A stretch of 64,000 nucleotides of DNA from an uncultured Prevotellaceae bacterium (GCA_946415365.1 CAMKSE010000005.1:124001-188000), one strand, 5' to 3'; positions 23,203-31,585 are shown, numbered from the stretch's first letter. Notes: a model not told the origin generated them from the sequence alone. A program made the numbers and translations.

Positions 23203-26200
23203 TCAGAATGGGCCATTCTCTTCTTTCTGCCGGAAGAGTTCCCCTTCTTCAGCATCGGGTGGCTCTGGAGCCTCGTTGTCGAGTACGATACCGTATTTGG
23301 CTGACACGAGATTATAGTCGAAGAGCATGGGGCGGTCTTTCTCATACCGTTGCCGCCAGCCTGCGGTTGTTCCGTCATTGTTCAGCACTTCATCCTTGAG
23401 TGGCGTCCCGTCCGGCTTCATGCATCGGAACCTCTCTGGGTTCTTCGACTGTCCGTAGTATTCGGGTGCGATGGCGATATAGTGCTCCATAGATTCCTGG
23501 GGCAGGACATGTACGTCCTCCTGTTTTCCCAGTGTTCTGTAAATAGAAAAGGAGATATCCTTTCTGAGCATCAGAACTGGTGTCAGTTGCATGAACACGC
23601 GCGGCTCCAGGCTCTTGGAGGTGCGCACGCCCTTCATGTGGTCGATGCGGAAGTCTTTGTCGCGTACGAGCAACCCGCGCTGCACGGCTGCACTGATGAT
23701 CTTCCAGAATCCGGCCAGTTCGTCGACGCTTGAGCAGAGCTCGTTTTGCCTTTTCAGTCCGTCGATGCAGTAGCCCAGCAGCGTCTCGTAGGTGAATGGC
23801 CAGTCCACGGAGTCTCCCGCCGCCAGGTAGGCTGCAAGGGGTACCTGCCAGTTGGTACGCAGGCGGTCTACGGCCAGTTGTGTGCCGAACAGATGATACT
23901 TCAGATCCTCCCCTGCCTTTTTCCATGCCTGGCCCAGCTGGGCCTCGAACTTGTCGCGGTGCTTCAGGATCTCCAGCGTGATGTGGGTGGCTCCCATCAT
24001 CTTCAGGTGGCGTAGCTGCTCGAAGCGCACGCGTTCCTCCTCGCTGAACTTGTTACGGTCCCAAGGGATGTAGAGAAGACGGGTGAACAGAGCGAAGTCC
24101 ACTGTAGGCATCTCCTGGCCCGTCAGGATAACGCAGGAGTCCACACGCCCCTGTACGCGCTTGCCGAGATCAACGGACTTCTTGATGCGCCCGACGGCGT
24201 TCCACAGGTCTTTAAGCCACTGGCTCTTGTTCTCCTTGATGGAGTTCTTGTACTCGTCGATGTGTACCAGTGCGTTCGACACTGAGCCGACCAGCTCCTC
24301 CATCGCGGGGATGGTGCTCTCTATGTTGGTAGGCTCATAGTCGGTCTGGAAGAAGGCCATGAGCGTGCTGGCCAGTTCCGTCTTACCGCTACCCGGAGGC
24401 CCGAAGAGGTTGAGGATGGGAATCTTGATGCCGCGTCCGCGTATGATGTCGGCAAACAGCGAGGCCACATAGAAGGCCAGTGTGATGCTCGCCTTCTTTC
24501 CGAACACCTCGATGATCTTCTGCATGTAGTCGTGTGGCGTGACCTTGGAGTCGGTCTGCAGCCGGAACTTCCGTTCCTGTGAGTAGAGGATGTCCCACAC
24601 CGGGCGGTTCTGCTCGGCCATGGCCGGGAGGTAGAAGTTGCCGCTCTGCAGGTGGACGATGCCCATGCGGTCGACGTAGTGCCAGCCGTCGCTGTCGAGC
24701 GCACCGTTGCAGAAGGCGTAGAATCCCTGCCGCTGCCATCCAAGCTGCTTCACCTCCACGGCGGTCTCCGTCACCTTCAGGAGATAGGACAGCAGCTTGA
24801 TCAGCTGTTCGTCGCTCACCTTCCAGTTGTAGTTGCCCAGTCCCACGAGCCGCTTGCGCAGACTCTTCGACGAGGTGATGGTGTCCATGTCGAGGGAGAT
24901 GATCTCCGAGTGGCTGCCTTCCTCGTTGTTCTGTATCTCGAACAGCCGGACAGGCGAAAGGTCGTCCTTGATATGGAAAAGCGGCTTCAGCGAGAAGTTC
25001 GACCACTCTATCCGCTCTCCCTCCTTCGAGAGGCTGTAGTATGTGTGGTTTCGCTCCATGAAGCCGAACTGCTCGTAGAGGTCAAGGCCGTTCTTCTCGC
25101 GTGCCTTGTTCTGTTCCTTCTGCCGCTCGCCGCGTGCCTGGTTGAGTGCCTGCCGCCACATCTGCTTGGATCCGTCGATCTTGGCTAGCCGGTTCAGGTA
25201 TCCCTCCAGCACACCCTCATCCTTCACCTCGAGCAGTAGGTCGCACACCTGGCGCACCACCTTCTGTTTCTCCTCGGTGGTGCCGTCGCTGTCGAAGGTT
25301 TTCTCCATCATCCATATCAGGAACTCCTTCTCGGGCAGTCCGGTGATGTCCGAAGGCTTCTCTGCGAACGAGTCCGGATCCATCTTCTTGCCCGTGTCGT
25401 TCGGCAGCTCGCGGACGGCCACCGTGAAGCCCTTGCGCATGGCGATCTGTCCGGCCTTGATGACGTTCTGGTCACCTGCACCAAGACGCTCACCAGCCTT
25501 TGGCGGGTCGCTGTCGGGAATAAAACAGAGCGTGAATGATCCCAGCCGGTAGTCGCGCAGCAACTGGAACTGCTCTTCCGTCCAGTTGCCGCCGAGCGGT
25601 GCGATGGTGTTCAGCAGGCCGACCGACTGGAGTTTCATCACGTCGGGACCGCCCTCCACGAGAAAAACTCTCTCCTGACGGCGGGCCTCCCGCAGTGCCT
25701 GGTCGATGCCGAACACGGAGCGGCTCTTGTCATAGATTTCGGAGCCTGCAGAGTTCAGGTATTTCGGACCTTCCTTCTCCTCATCCATCTTCCGGGCCGT
25801 GAAGCCCGTGATACGCGAGTAGCGGTCGCGGATGGGGATCATCACGCGGTCACGGTAGACGGAGTATAGGGTGTGCCATTTCTCGTTTTCCTTCAGTATG
25901 CCGAGTTCCAGCAGCAGGTCGGTACTCCAGCCTTTCTTCTCTGCCCACTGGCCGATGGCCTTCCCGTCGCTGGGGGCATAGCCCATCAGCTGCTCCTCGC
26001 AGTAGACTTCGTTCCATCGGTGGCGGGCATAGTCCCATGCGGCCTTTGCCTCCGGTGTGTCGCTGTGCAGCTGCTCATGCAGCCAGTGCGCCAGCGCGTC
26101 GTTGATGGCAAACAGGCTCTCGCGGTGCTTCTGCTTGGCCTCCTCCTCAGGAGTCTGCTGCATCTCGCTGTCCTTTAGCTCGACGTTCAGCTCGTCCTTC

Positions 26201-26469
26201 AGCAGCTTCTTGATGGCCAGAGGATAGGTGATGGCCTCCATTTTCATCACGAAGTCTATCACGTTGCCGCCCTCATGGCAGCTGCCGTGGCAGTACCACA
26301 GATTCTTTGACGTGTCCACGCAGAACGAAGCCGTGTCCTCCTTATGGAACGGACAGCACGCCCATGACCGGTGGCCTTTTCTCTTCAGCTCGATTCCGTA
26401 GCCGGAAACGACAGTCTCCAGATCCACGCGGTCGAGCACCATGTCTTTGTACTTCTGGTCAATCTTCAT
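23203..26469 (-). CDS. Phage primase-helicase
   Basis: 1,088 residues. A CHC2 zinc finger (C39, H42, C60, C64), a Toprim domain with VEGGPDV (271-277) and FIPDSD (316-321) for primer synthesis, then a helicase-like ATPase with Walker A GPPGSGKT (690-697) and VHIDEYK near 735. Primase and helicase are fused in one chain. The gene has its own promoter (26,495-26,502) and terminator and sits beside the iteron array, so it should drive replication from that origin. Confidence 0.88.
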   Translation of the reverse strand: MKIDQKYKDMVLDRVDLETVVSGYGIELKRKGHRSWACCPFHKEDTASFCVDTSKNLWYCHGSCHEGGNVIDFVMKMEAITYPLAIKKLLKDELNVELKDSEMQQTPEEEAKQKHRESLFAINDALAHWLHEQLHSDTPEAKAAWDYARHRWNEVYCEEQLMGYAPSDGKAIGQWAEKKGWSTDLLLELGILKENEKWHTLYSVYRDRVMIPIRDRYSRITGFTARKMDEEKEGPKYLNSAGSEIYDKSRSVFGIDQALREARRQERVFLVEGGPDVMKLQSVGLLNTIAPLGGNWTEEQFQLLRDYRLGSFTLCFIPDSDPPKAGERLGAGDQNVIKAGQIAMRKGFTVAVRELPNDTGKKMDPDSFAEKPSDITGLPEKEFLIWMMEKTFDSDGTTEEKQKVVRQVCDLLLEVKDEGVLEGYLNRLAKIDGSKQMWRQALNQARGERQKEQNKAREKNGLDLYEQFGFMERNHTYYSLSKEGERIEWSNFSLKPLFHIKDDLSPVRLFEIQNNEEGSHSEIISLDMDTITSSKSLRKRLVGLGNYNWKVSDEQLIKLLSYLLKVTETAVEVKQLGWQRQGFYAFCNGALDSDGWHYVDRMGIVHLQSGNFYLPAMAEQNRPVWDILYSQERKFRLQTDSKVTPHDYMQKIIEVFGKKASITLAFYVASLFADIIRGRGIKIPILNLFGPPGSGKTELASTLMAFFQTDYEPTNIESTIPAMEELVGSVSNALVHIDEYKNSIKENKSQWLKDLWNAVGRIKKSVDLGKRVQGRVDSCVILTGQEMPTVDFALFTRLLYIPWDRNKFSEEERVRFEQLRHLKMMGATHITLEILKHRDKFEAQLGQAWKKAGEDLKYHLFGTQLAVDRLRTNWQVPLAAYLAAGDSVDWPFTYETLLGYCIDGLKRQNELCSSVDELAGFWKIISAAVQRGLLVRDKDFRIDHMKGVRTSKSLEPRVFMQLTPVLMLRKDISFSIYRTLGKQEDVHVLPQESMEHYIAIAPEYYGQSKNPERFRCMKPDGTPLKDEVLNNDGTTAGWRQRYEKDRPMLFDYNLVSAKYGIVLDNEAPEPPDAEEGELFRQKEENGPF

Positions 26470-26494
26470 ATATCATCGCTTTTACTTGCGGTTG

Positions 26495-26502
26495 CAAATA
26501 TA
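26495..26502 (-). promoter_or_regulatory. Promoter -7 box of the primase gene
   Basis: TATATTTG on the minus strand, 25 bp before the start at 26469. Confidence 0.6.
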
Positions 26503-26542
26503 GTGAATGTCCGGCAAGGTGTAAAATACACGTCCGGGACAC

Positions 26543-26722
26543 TCAGATTCTCACTACTTCCCTTATCTGAATGTCAACATAGACATTGATATTCTGGAAT
26601 GTCCTGCGCGTCCAGTCTCTCGGTTCCACGGCCTTCAGGCGGCTGCATGGCATACTGATGGCCTCGCGCTTCTTTCCGTGCCACAGCCCGGTAACTACGT
26701 ATAGTGGGGGAGGTATTTTCAT
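26543..26722 (-). CDS. 59-residue basic phage protein
   Basis: ATG 26722 to TGA 26,543-26,545. Begins MKIPPPLYVVTGLWHGKKRE, basic with beta-like ends, codon use coherent. Lies 3 bp after the DUF4406-like gene, so it is co-translated. Unknown function. Confidence 0.55.
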   Translation of the reverse strand: MKIPPPLYVVTGLWHGKKREAISMPCSRLKAVEPRDWTRRTFQNINVYVDIQIREVVRI

Positions 26723-26725
26723 GAC

Positions 26726-27346
26726 TCAGTCAAAGTGAATAATGCAACTCATGTATGCATCCAATACTGCTGTCATTCCACAGTTTACTCTCAGATCATC
26801 ATTCGCCCTTACCTCATAGATTGGTCCATGAATCTGACGGTCGAAGCTTTGCTCAAAAGGTTCACCCAGCATAAAGTCTGCACTCATCACCATGGGAGTG
26901 TCAGGTGAGAAATCCTTAAGCTTTTCAATTACCTCTCCGACTGTCAAGGCCTTTTCCGGCTCCTGGTACTCAATAATCCTTCTGACGTCGAACTTAACCG
27001 GGAATAGGCGACCGTTTGGAGCCTCCTGGTAAATTGGCATTTGAAGAGCCATTGCAAGCATCAGCTCAGGCTTGCTTCCTGGCGAATTATGCCAATCCTC
27101 CAACACGAGCACGGCATCACATTGTGCCAATTGCACAAGGTCAAGTAGCATGATCTCCTGATAGAAGGAAGTATCATAGTCTGCTGCTTGCGCCAGACTC
27201 TCGGCATGGCGACCTAGGCCGCTGGTTGTAGGATTAAACACTTCGTGACCTCTGCTTCTTAGCATGTCCTCGGCTTTCTTGAACTTGGCAAGTGTCTCCG
27301 GACTTGGATGATCCTTGCCGATCTTTCCACTGATATAAAATTTCAT
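26726..27346 (-). CDS. DUF4406-like protein
   Basis: 206 residues from ATG 27346 (MKFYISGKIG), which fits the family start better than the upstream ATG at 27412. The N-terminal 110 residues show the DUF4406 pattern (YISGKI, GHEVFNP, CDAVLVLEDW, SPGSKPELMLA), a nucleoside 2-deoxyribosyltransferase-like fold. The last 95 residues look like a separate small domain. Possible role: nucleotide or base metabolism during infection. Confidence 0.7.
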   Translation of the reverse strand: MKFYISGKIGKDHPSPETLAKFKKAEDMLRSRGHEVFNPTTSGLGRHAESLAQAADYDTSFYQEIMLLDLVQLAQCDAVLVLEDWHNSPGSKPELMLAMALQMPIYQEAPNGRLFPVKFDVRRIIEYQEPEKALTVGEVIEKLKDFSPDTPMVMSADFMLGEPFEQSFDRQIHGPIYEVRANDDLRVNCGMTAVLDAYMSCIIHFD

Positions 27347-27404
27347 AATGCTCAAGATTAAGCGGCAACCACCTTGCAGGGCAAAGCAGTTACCGCAATG
27401 TTTT

Positions 27405-27944
27405 TTACTCAAACCCCGGTATCGTCAGCTGCTGGCGGTCGGCCTGCCACTCATCGAATGTCAGAGCCAATGCCTTGTTCAGTTCATTCTCGGCCACCTT
27501 CAGCTCGCTCTTGGCGATGCGCAGCTGCTCTGCCTTCTCATCACAGACCTCCTTGGCCTTGGTCACGATTTTCTCTTTCTTCTGCGAGAAATCGACACGG
27601 CTGAAGAAATAGTCGTAAAGGATATCGTTGCACTTCAGCTGGTACTCGATGAGTTTCTCGCGCACCTCCTCCTTCACGTTGTCCGGATTGATGGAGAATA
27701 GCCATCCGGAGAAGAAACGCAGTGGGATACATACCATCTCCCGCTCCTTTCCGTCGGATCCAACTGTTGGGCACAGCCCAATGGTTGACCCATAAACCGG
27801 ATGCTCCTTCAGTTTCGTAAACTGGCCTGGATAGTCCACTCCGAGGATTTCACATACTGGCTTTACGGCCACTAACTGCTCTCTGTCGTCAGCCACCACC
27901 TGGAGGCTGATGCCGTTCACGATTGCTACATTCGTTGTCTTCAT
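27405..27944 (-). CDS. Phage antirepressor, N-terminal-domain type
   Basis: 179 residues. The first 105 fit the P22 antirepressor N-terminal domain (VKPVCEILGVDYPGQFTKLK); the C-terminal part is a coiled coil. Such proteins bind and inactivate phage repressors and so promote induction. It is downstream of leader 2 and its gene. Confidence 0.78.
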   Translation of the reverse strand: MKTTNVAIVNGISLQVVADDREQLVAVKPVCEILGVDYPGQFTKLKEHPVYGSTIGLCPTVGSDGKEREMVCIPLRFFSGWLFSINPDNVKEEVREKLIEYQLKCNDILYDYFFSRVDFSQKKEKIVTKAKEVCDEKAEQLRIAKSELKVAENELNKALALTFDEWQADRQQLTIPGFE

Positions 27945-27983
27945 AATGATAATGTTTTATTGGTAAATGACACAATTCTTGCT

Positions 27984-28038
27984 GGAAGGCTTTGCAGAAA
28001 ATGTTCCCAAGGCTGGGAAAAAGTGCTGGAAGGCCTTG
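27984..28038. repeat. Dispersed repeat copy 2
   Basis: Matches 8,723-8,777. On the minus strand one frame reads KAFQHFFPALGTFSAKPSSK, like EAFQHFSEGLRKSVAKPSRK of the gene at 8567-8872, without a start codon. Possibly a gene fragment. Confidence 0.5.
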
Positions 28039-28071
28039 CAGGAAAAAGAGAGGTATGGAGAGGTGTCTGGA

Positions 28072-28437
28072 TTACTCCAGACTCACCTCTCCCTGATAAT
28101 CGATGATGGGCAGCAGAACGGACTGATGACGCCCCGTGGTACGCTCTATGCGGATGAATCCGCTCTCGTCGTGCCGTAGCGGTGAATAGGTGACGGTCAG
28201 GTATGGCCCGCCGGTGCGCTGCTGGTTGATGATCTCCACCTTGCCCTTCACGCATTTCACCGCATCCTGCACCGTCAGCAGTGAGGCAGAGGCGTGCACC
28301 AGGCGCTCCGCCATCCACACCAGCAACTCGCCCTCCAGGGAGTCCATCGACTTGCGGAACTTGTTCGACACCTGGAGCTGGCAGAAGTACTGCTGCTCCG
28401 TTCTGTTCTCTCGCACAAAATAATTCTTCGTGTTCAT
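28072..28437 (-). CDS. Hypothetical phage protein downstream of leader 2
   Basis: 121 residues, alpha/beta, no motif recognised. Its ATG is 2 nt after the RBS-proximal copy of the leader-2 repeat. Probably co-transcribed with the antirepressor. Function unknown. Confidence 0.6.
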   Translation of the reverse strand: MNTKNYFVRENRTEQQYFCQLQVSNKFRKSMDSLEGELLVWMAERLVHASASLLTVQDAVKCVKGKVEIINQQRTGGPYLTVTYSPLRHDESGFIRIERTTGRHQSVLLPIIDYQGEVSLE

Positions 28438-28617
28438 AACTATTGTGATTTTGACATAAAGAAACCACGCTACGAGCTGTCAGGATCACAATAGCTGAAT
28501 CCCCGGGGCGTTGTCCGCTTTCCCGACTCGGCGTGGTTATACCATTAATTCTATATGTGTGGACACAAAAAAGGCTGGATGTGATTCCAGCGGTCTTCAT
28601 GCCGCTATTGTGATTTG
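28438..28617 (-). promoter_or_regulatory. Leader 2: structured 5' leader with A / anti-A / A repeats
   Basis: About 180 nt. Element (minus strand ATCACAATAG; direct copies extend to GTCAAATCACAATAG) occurs at the predicted RNA 5' end (28,605-28,614) and just before the ATG (28,440-28,449). Its complement CTATTGTGAT is in the middle (28,485-28,494), inside a domain closed by an 8-bp stem AACCACGC/GCGTGGTT (28,463-28,470 with 28,531-28,538). A terminator hairpin (28,566-28,591) follows A1, and its loop again contains ATCACA. Same order of parts as leader 1, but another sequence. Confidence 0.6.
28566..28591 (-). terminator. Terminator-like hairpin within leader 2
   Basis: Minus strand GCTGGA-ATCACA-TCCAGC followed by CTTTTTTG, about 25-50 nt after the predicted start site. 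Confidence 0.65.
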
Positions 28618-28623
28618 ACGCTG

Positions 28624-28631
28624 CAAAGATA
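28624..28631 (-). promoter_or_regulatory. Promoter -7 box of leader 2
   Basis: TATCTTTG, then CAGCGTCAAATC; the start site falls at the first bases of the repeat element. Confidence 0.65.
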
Positions 28632-28699
28632 AGCATAATCTTTGAACCGCCAAAGTTTTTTCCTGTTTTTTTTCGAAAATCTTTCATTTTCCCCGATTC

Positions 28700-28903
28700 C
28701 TATCTAACCATTAGGTGTTCCATACCATAACGCTGCATCCACTCATTATAGTGGGCGATGGCAGCATCACCAGTGAGGCCTTTTCGTTGGCGGTCGGCAA
28801 GTTCCTGACGCGCCACAGTTGCCTCATTCCTAATTTGCTTTCCCATAGCAACGGCTTCAGCCTCCAAGGCCATAAGCTTTGCAAATTGATCTTCCTTACT
28901 CAT
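28700..28903 (-). CDS. Small helical phage protein
   Basis: 67 residues, helical, Ala/Glu/Arg-rich. Its ATG overlaps the stop of the Cys-rich gene (ATGA). Unknown. Confidence 0.6.
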   Translation of the reverse strand: MSKEDQFAKLMALEAEAVAMGKQIRNEATVARQELADRQRKGLTGDAAIAHYNEWMQRYGMEHLMVR

Positions 28904-29025
28904 TTCTCACACGGTTTTGTTTTTATCCTATCCAAATAGCAACCGCATTTCATGCATTTGGCACCATTGATGCAGTTGCGCAAATCTTTGCATTTTGCAC
29001 AGTCAGGATGCATTGCCTCGGACAT
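28900..29025 (-). CDS. 41-residue Cys-rich peptide
   Basis: Begins MSEAMHPDCAKCKDLRNC; seven Cys in total, including CAKC and KCMKCGC, the spacing of a small zinc-binding knuckle. It overlaps the next gene by 4 bp (ATGA), which supports real translation. Preceded by a 12-bp stem (29,030-29,093). Confidence 0.6.
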   Translation of the reverse strand: MSEAMHPDCAKCKDLRNCINGAKCMKCGCYLDRIKTKPCEK

Positions 29026-29029
29026 TAAA

Positions 29030-29093
29030 GGCCGCCCCGCCGGATTATTGTTATCGACATCGCATTAATTTAATCTATGGCTATGGCGAGACG
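29030..29093 (-). promoter_or_regulatory. Leader hairpin before the Cys-rich peptide
   Basis: GGCCGTCTCGCC pairs over 12 bp (two G-U) with GGCGGGGCGGCC, ending 4 bp from the ATG at 29025. It may control entry of ribosomes or end transcription from the LuxR-like gene. Confidence 0.5.
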
Positions 29094-29111
29094 GCCTGTG
29101 GTTGTGAGCGT

Positions 29112-29669
29112 TTATATGTTATGTATACGCATAACTTTGATGATCTCACGGCAGTTTCTGGCACCAACCTTCTTTTTGATGCGCCAGAGCTGCACCTTGA
29201 CTGTCTGAGGGGACTTTCCAAGCTGGCGGGCAATCTCATCGAAGGTATGCCCCCAGAGATAGAGTTTTGCAACCTCTTTCTCAGCTGGAGAAAGTTTGAT
29301 TAGACTTTGTGGTTTACAGACAACACCTTCATCCGGGCAGTACTTGCCCCTAAGAGGACAGCGGACTTCCTCGAAGTTCATGATGTCATGCTCGATATCT
29401 GGAGTAAGAAGGTCGTGTTCACCAAAATTACATCTGATGAACCTGTCAACCATCTTAAAAGCGGCCTGGTCCTTATGGGCGCTGCTGTTAGAATTCGGCT
29501 TGTACAAAAGCTTCAGCCTGGACCATGCACCGGGAAACTTCTCGTGTATGAGTCCCAGAACGTGAACACACACGGCCTTCTCAAAGCGAGTCAATCGCTT
29601 CTCGGGATTCTTACCTTCCTTGAAGTAGACCTCACCATCTGGTGCTACCCTGAACTCTATTGGTCCCAT
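29112..29669 (-). CDS. LuxR-type HTH protein with Cys cluster
   Basis: 185 residues. The C-terminal 60 (126-182) are a LuxR/sigma-r4 type HTH (LSPAEKEVAKLYLWGHTFDE and following helices). Upstream, C104, C111 and C118 in CPLRGKYCPDEGVVC form a cluster. No receiver or ligand domain. Likely a phage gene-expression regulator; overlaps the 70-residue gene by 13 bp. Confidence 0.75.
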   Translation of the reverse strand: MGPIEFRVAPDGEVYFKEGKNPEKRLTRFEKAVCVHVLGLIHEKFPGAWSRLKLLYKPNSNSSAHKDQAAFKMVDRFIRCNFGEHDLLTPDIEHDIMNFEEVRCPLRGKYCPDEGVVCKPQSLIKLSPAEKEVAKLYLWGHTFDEIARQLGKSPQTVKVQLWRIKKKVGARNCREIIKVMRIHNI

Positions 29670-29869
29670 AGGCCTTCGTTAATGGTCTGAATGATGTTCA
29701 ATTCTTCATCCCTGCGCAGTGGACTGATGGGACTCTTCCTCAGTTTCCCGCTCATGGTGCTGGCGGGGTAATCATACTTTTGGGAAAGGTAACGAAGGAA
29801 CTTACCTTTGTCTTTCTTAGGCAGGTTCTGGTAGTAAACCCGCACGTCAACCTTCTGATTTTCTGCCAT
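29657..29869 (-). CDS. Small phage regulator, putative
   Basis: 70 residues from ATG 29869 (MAENQKVDVRVYYQNL), the start that fits the promoter box TACTTTTG at 29,911-29,918. The middle (FLRYLSQKYDYPASTMSGKL) looks like an HTH. It is divergent from the repressor, which is the position of a Cro-like protein. Confidence 0.6.
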   Translation of the reverse strand: MAENQKVDVRVYYQNLPKKDKGKFLRYLSQKYDYPASTMSGKLRKSPISPLRRDEELNIIQTINEGLWDQ

Positions 29870-29910
29870 AATAAATTTGGTTTTTTGGAAATAAAACGTT
29901 AATTTTGCGA

Positions 29911-29966
29911 CAAAAGTAATATTAAAATCGGAAATATCCAAATAAAGTTAGAGAATAGTCTATAAC
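29911..29966. promoter_or_regulatory. Divergent promoters and operator-like dyad
   Basis: A minus-strand TACTTTTG (29,911-29,918) and, 28 bp away, an imperfect dyad (29,947-29,966; 8 of 10 bases match between arms GTTAGAGAAT and GTTATAGACT) in front of the repressor gene. Fits a lysis-lysogeny switch. Confidence 0.55.
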
Positions 29967-29995
29967 TTTAAGTGGATTTAACACTTAATGTAACA

Positions 29996-30433
29996 ATGAG
30001 GTACGAAAGGGTTTATATTGACGTAGAAAAACTGAAGGCCGTCATCAAGGCCAGGGGTTTCAAGGAAAGGGAATTCTGTGTAATCATGTGGGGCGGCGAT
30101 ACTCACAGGACAATCAACGAGTTTAAACGGAGGCCGAATACTACCATAGAGACGGCCATGAAGGTATGTAATACGCTGGACATTTCCCTAGACGAACTGT
30201 TCAGCGGCTCGGACAAAATCGGGGAATCCCCGTATATAATTGGAGACAAGAACATTGTTAATTCCGCAGTCATTAACCAGGATGCAAAGTCTCTCCAGTC
30301 TGAGAATAAAGCATTAAGAATGCTTGTAAAAGAGAAAGATGAGCGAATTGCAGACTTAAAAAAGGTTAATGGCCAAATGGAATCCGTGATTAATATGCTC
30401 CGCAATCTCGGACAAAACTCGGACACAAAATAA
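29996..30433 (+). CDS. XRE-like phage repressor
   Basis: 145 residues from ATG 29996 (MRYERVYIDVEK); an ATG at 29972 is in the operator region. Residues 9-70 form an HTH of XRE type (VEKLKAVIKARGFKEREFCV ... LDISLDELF), then a coiled coil of 50 residues for oligomerisation. The only larger phage gene on the plus strand; it should maintain lysogeny. Confidence 0.72.
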   Translation: MRYERVYIDVEKLKAVIKARGFKEREFCVIMWGGDTHRTINEFKRRPNTTIETAMKVCNTLDISLDELFSGSDKIGESPYIIGDKNIVNSAVINQDAKSLQSENKALRMLVKEKDERIADLKKVNGQMESVINMLRNLGQNSDTK

Positions 30434-30534
30434 ATGGTTTTTCATGAAACGGCGTAAACACCTTTATCCAAAGGCCTTACAGGCATTACTTTGCCCAGGA
30501 ATAGACCCAAAAAATCAAAATCCTGCCTCCGCAA

Positions 30535-30574
30535 CTAAGAAGAAGCGCAGCCAATTGGTTGCGCTTCTTCTTAG
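30535..30574 (-). terminator. htpX terminator
   Basis: Almost perfect inverted repeat of 18 bp per arm (CTAAGAAGAAGCGCA arms) with an AATT loop, directly after htpX; it can act in both directions. Confidence 0.75.
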
Positions 30575-30577
30575 TAA

Positions 30578-31579
30578 TTAGAACTGCTCCAGAATTCTGA
30601 TTCTTTCTTCCGTGCTCGGATGGGTGGCAAACATCGAGTTGATGAAATACATCAGTCCCTGCTTCAACTGCTGGGGATGTATGATGTACATCTGTGCGAT
30701 GTCCTCGCGCTCCACATGGCCGAGACCTGGATCGCTGGATATCTTCCTTAGTGCAGAGGCCAGTGCCAGGGGGTTGCCGCAGAGTTCTGCACCTCCTGCG
30801 TCGGCCATGAACTCTCGTTTGCGTGAGATGGCGAAGCGGGTGAGCAGGGTGAAAAAGTAGGCGAGGGCTGAGCAGGCCAGGCCGATGAGCATGATCACCA
30901 TAATCGACAGTCCGTTGCCTTTCTCGCTGTTTCGGTTGCGTGAACCTCCGAACCACAGCTGGTTATAAATCATGCGCACCACCAGCGACATCACCGTTGA
31001 GATGATACCTACGAAGATGATGCTCGTGATGAGCAGACGGGTGTCGCGATTGCGGATATGAGTCAGTTCGTGTCCTATGACACCAGCCAGTTCCTCGTCG
31101 TTGAGACGGTCGAGCAGGCCTGTGGTGACGGTGACGGTATAGGAATTCTTGTCGATACCGCTGGCAAATGCGTTCAGCTGCGGGTCGTCTACCACGTTCA
31201 CCTTCGGCATATCCATGCCGCAGGCCATACAGAGATTCTCAACGATGTTATAAACCCTCGGATTCTCCCTACGCATAAGCGGCTGGGCACCTACGGCATT
31301 GCTGATCATCTTTGTGTTGCTGAAGTAAGCTATGGCAAACCAGATGCCCACGGCGATGGCCACGATGGGTGCCACCTGGGCGAATGTCAGGTTCACGGAG
31401 TCGGAGTCAAGCTGATTGACGAAGTAGCCCGCCTGGTCGTAGTAGCCGTTGCTGAAGTAGTTGATGAGTGCCAGGAACACCCAGACCATCCCCAACAATA
31501 TCAGGGGGAATGATATGAGCAGCAACGTGCTTTTCAAGTTGTTGCTCTTGATCTGGCTCTGGATTCCAACGTATCTCAT
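30578..31579 (-). CDS. htpX: M48 zinc protease HtpX
   Basis: 333 residues, membrane segments at about 20-40, 70-87, 185-205 and 225-245, HELTH (170-174) with a downstream EFMAD Glu as third zinc ligand. It removes damaged membrane proteins. 6 bp after lemA, a common pairing. Confidence 0.9.
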   Translation of the reverse strand: MRYVGIQSQIKSNNLKSTLLLISFPLILLGMVWVFLALINYFSNGYYDQAGYFVNQLDSDSVNLTFAQVAPIVAIAVGIWFAIAYFSNTKMISNAVGAQPLMRRENPRVYNIVENLCMACGMDMPKVNVVDDPQLNAFASGIDKNSYTVTVTTGLLDRLNDEELAGVIGHELTHIRNRDTRLLITSIIFVGIISTVMSLVVRMIYNQLWFGGSRNRNSEKGNGLSIMVIMLIGLACSALAYFFTLLTRFAISRKREFMADAGGAELCGNPLALASALRKISSDPGLGHVEREDIAQMYIIHPQQLKQGLMYFINSMFATHPSTEERIRILEQF

Positions 31580-31585
31580 CCGTAC

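Larger units (their letters stand above)
1..30500. mobile_element. Prophage of a tailed phage, right-hand part
   Basis: Large terminase, portal, prohead protease, major capsid, primase-helicase, antirepressor and repressor are all present, almost all on the minus strand and tightly packed. The left end is outside the window. The right end is inferred to lie between the repressor stop (30,433) and the htpX terminator (30,535), because the next gene is a host gene. I see no integrase, tape measure, endolysin or tail fibre here, so they would have to lie to the left. No attachment repeat can be identified without the other end. Confidence 0.88.

Noticed and set aside
27941..28687. 248-codon open frame on the minus strand
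   Set aside because: It crosses leader 2 and overlaps the 121-residue gene in another frame; its start lies upstream of the promoter box.
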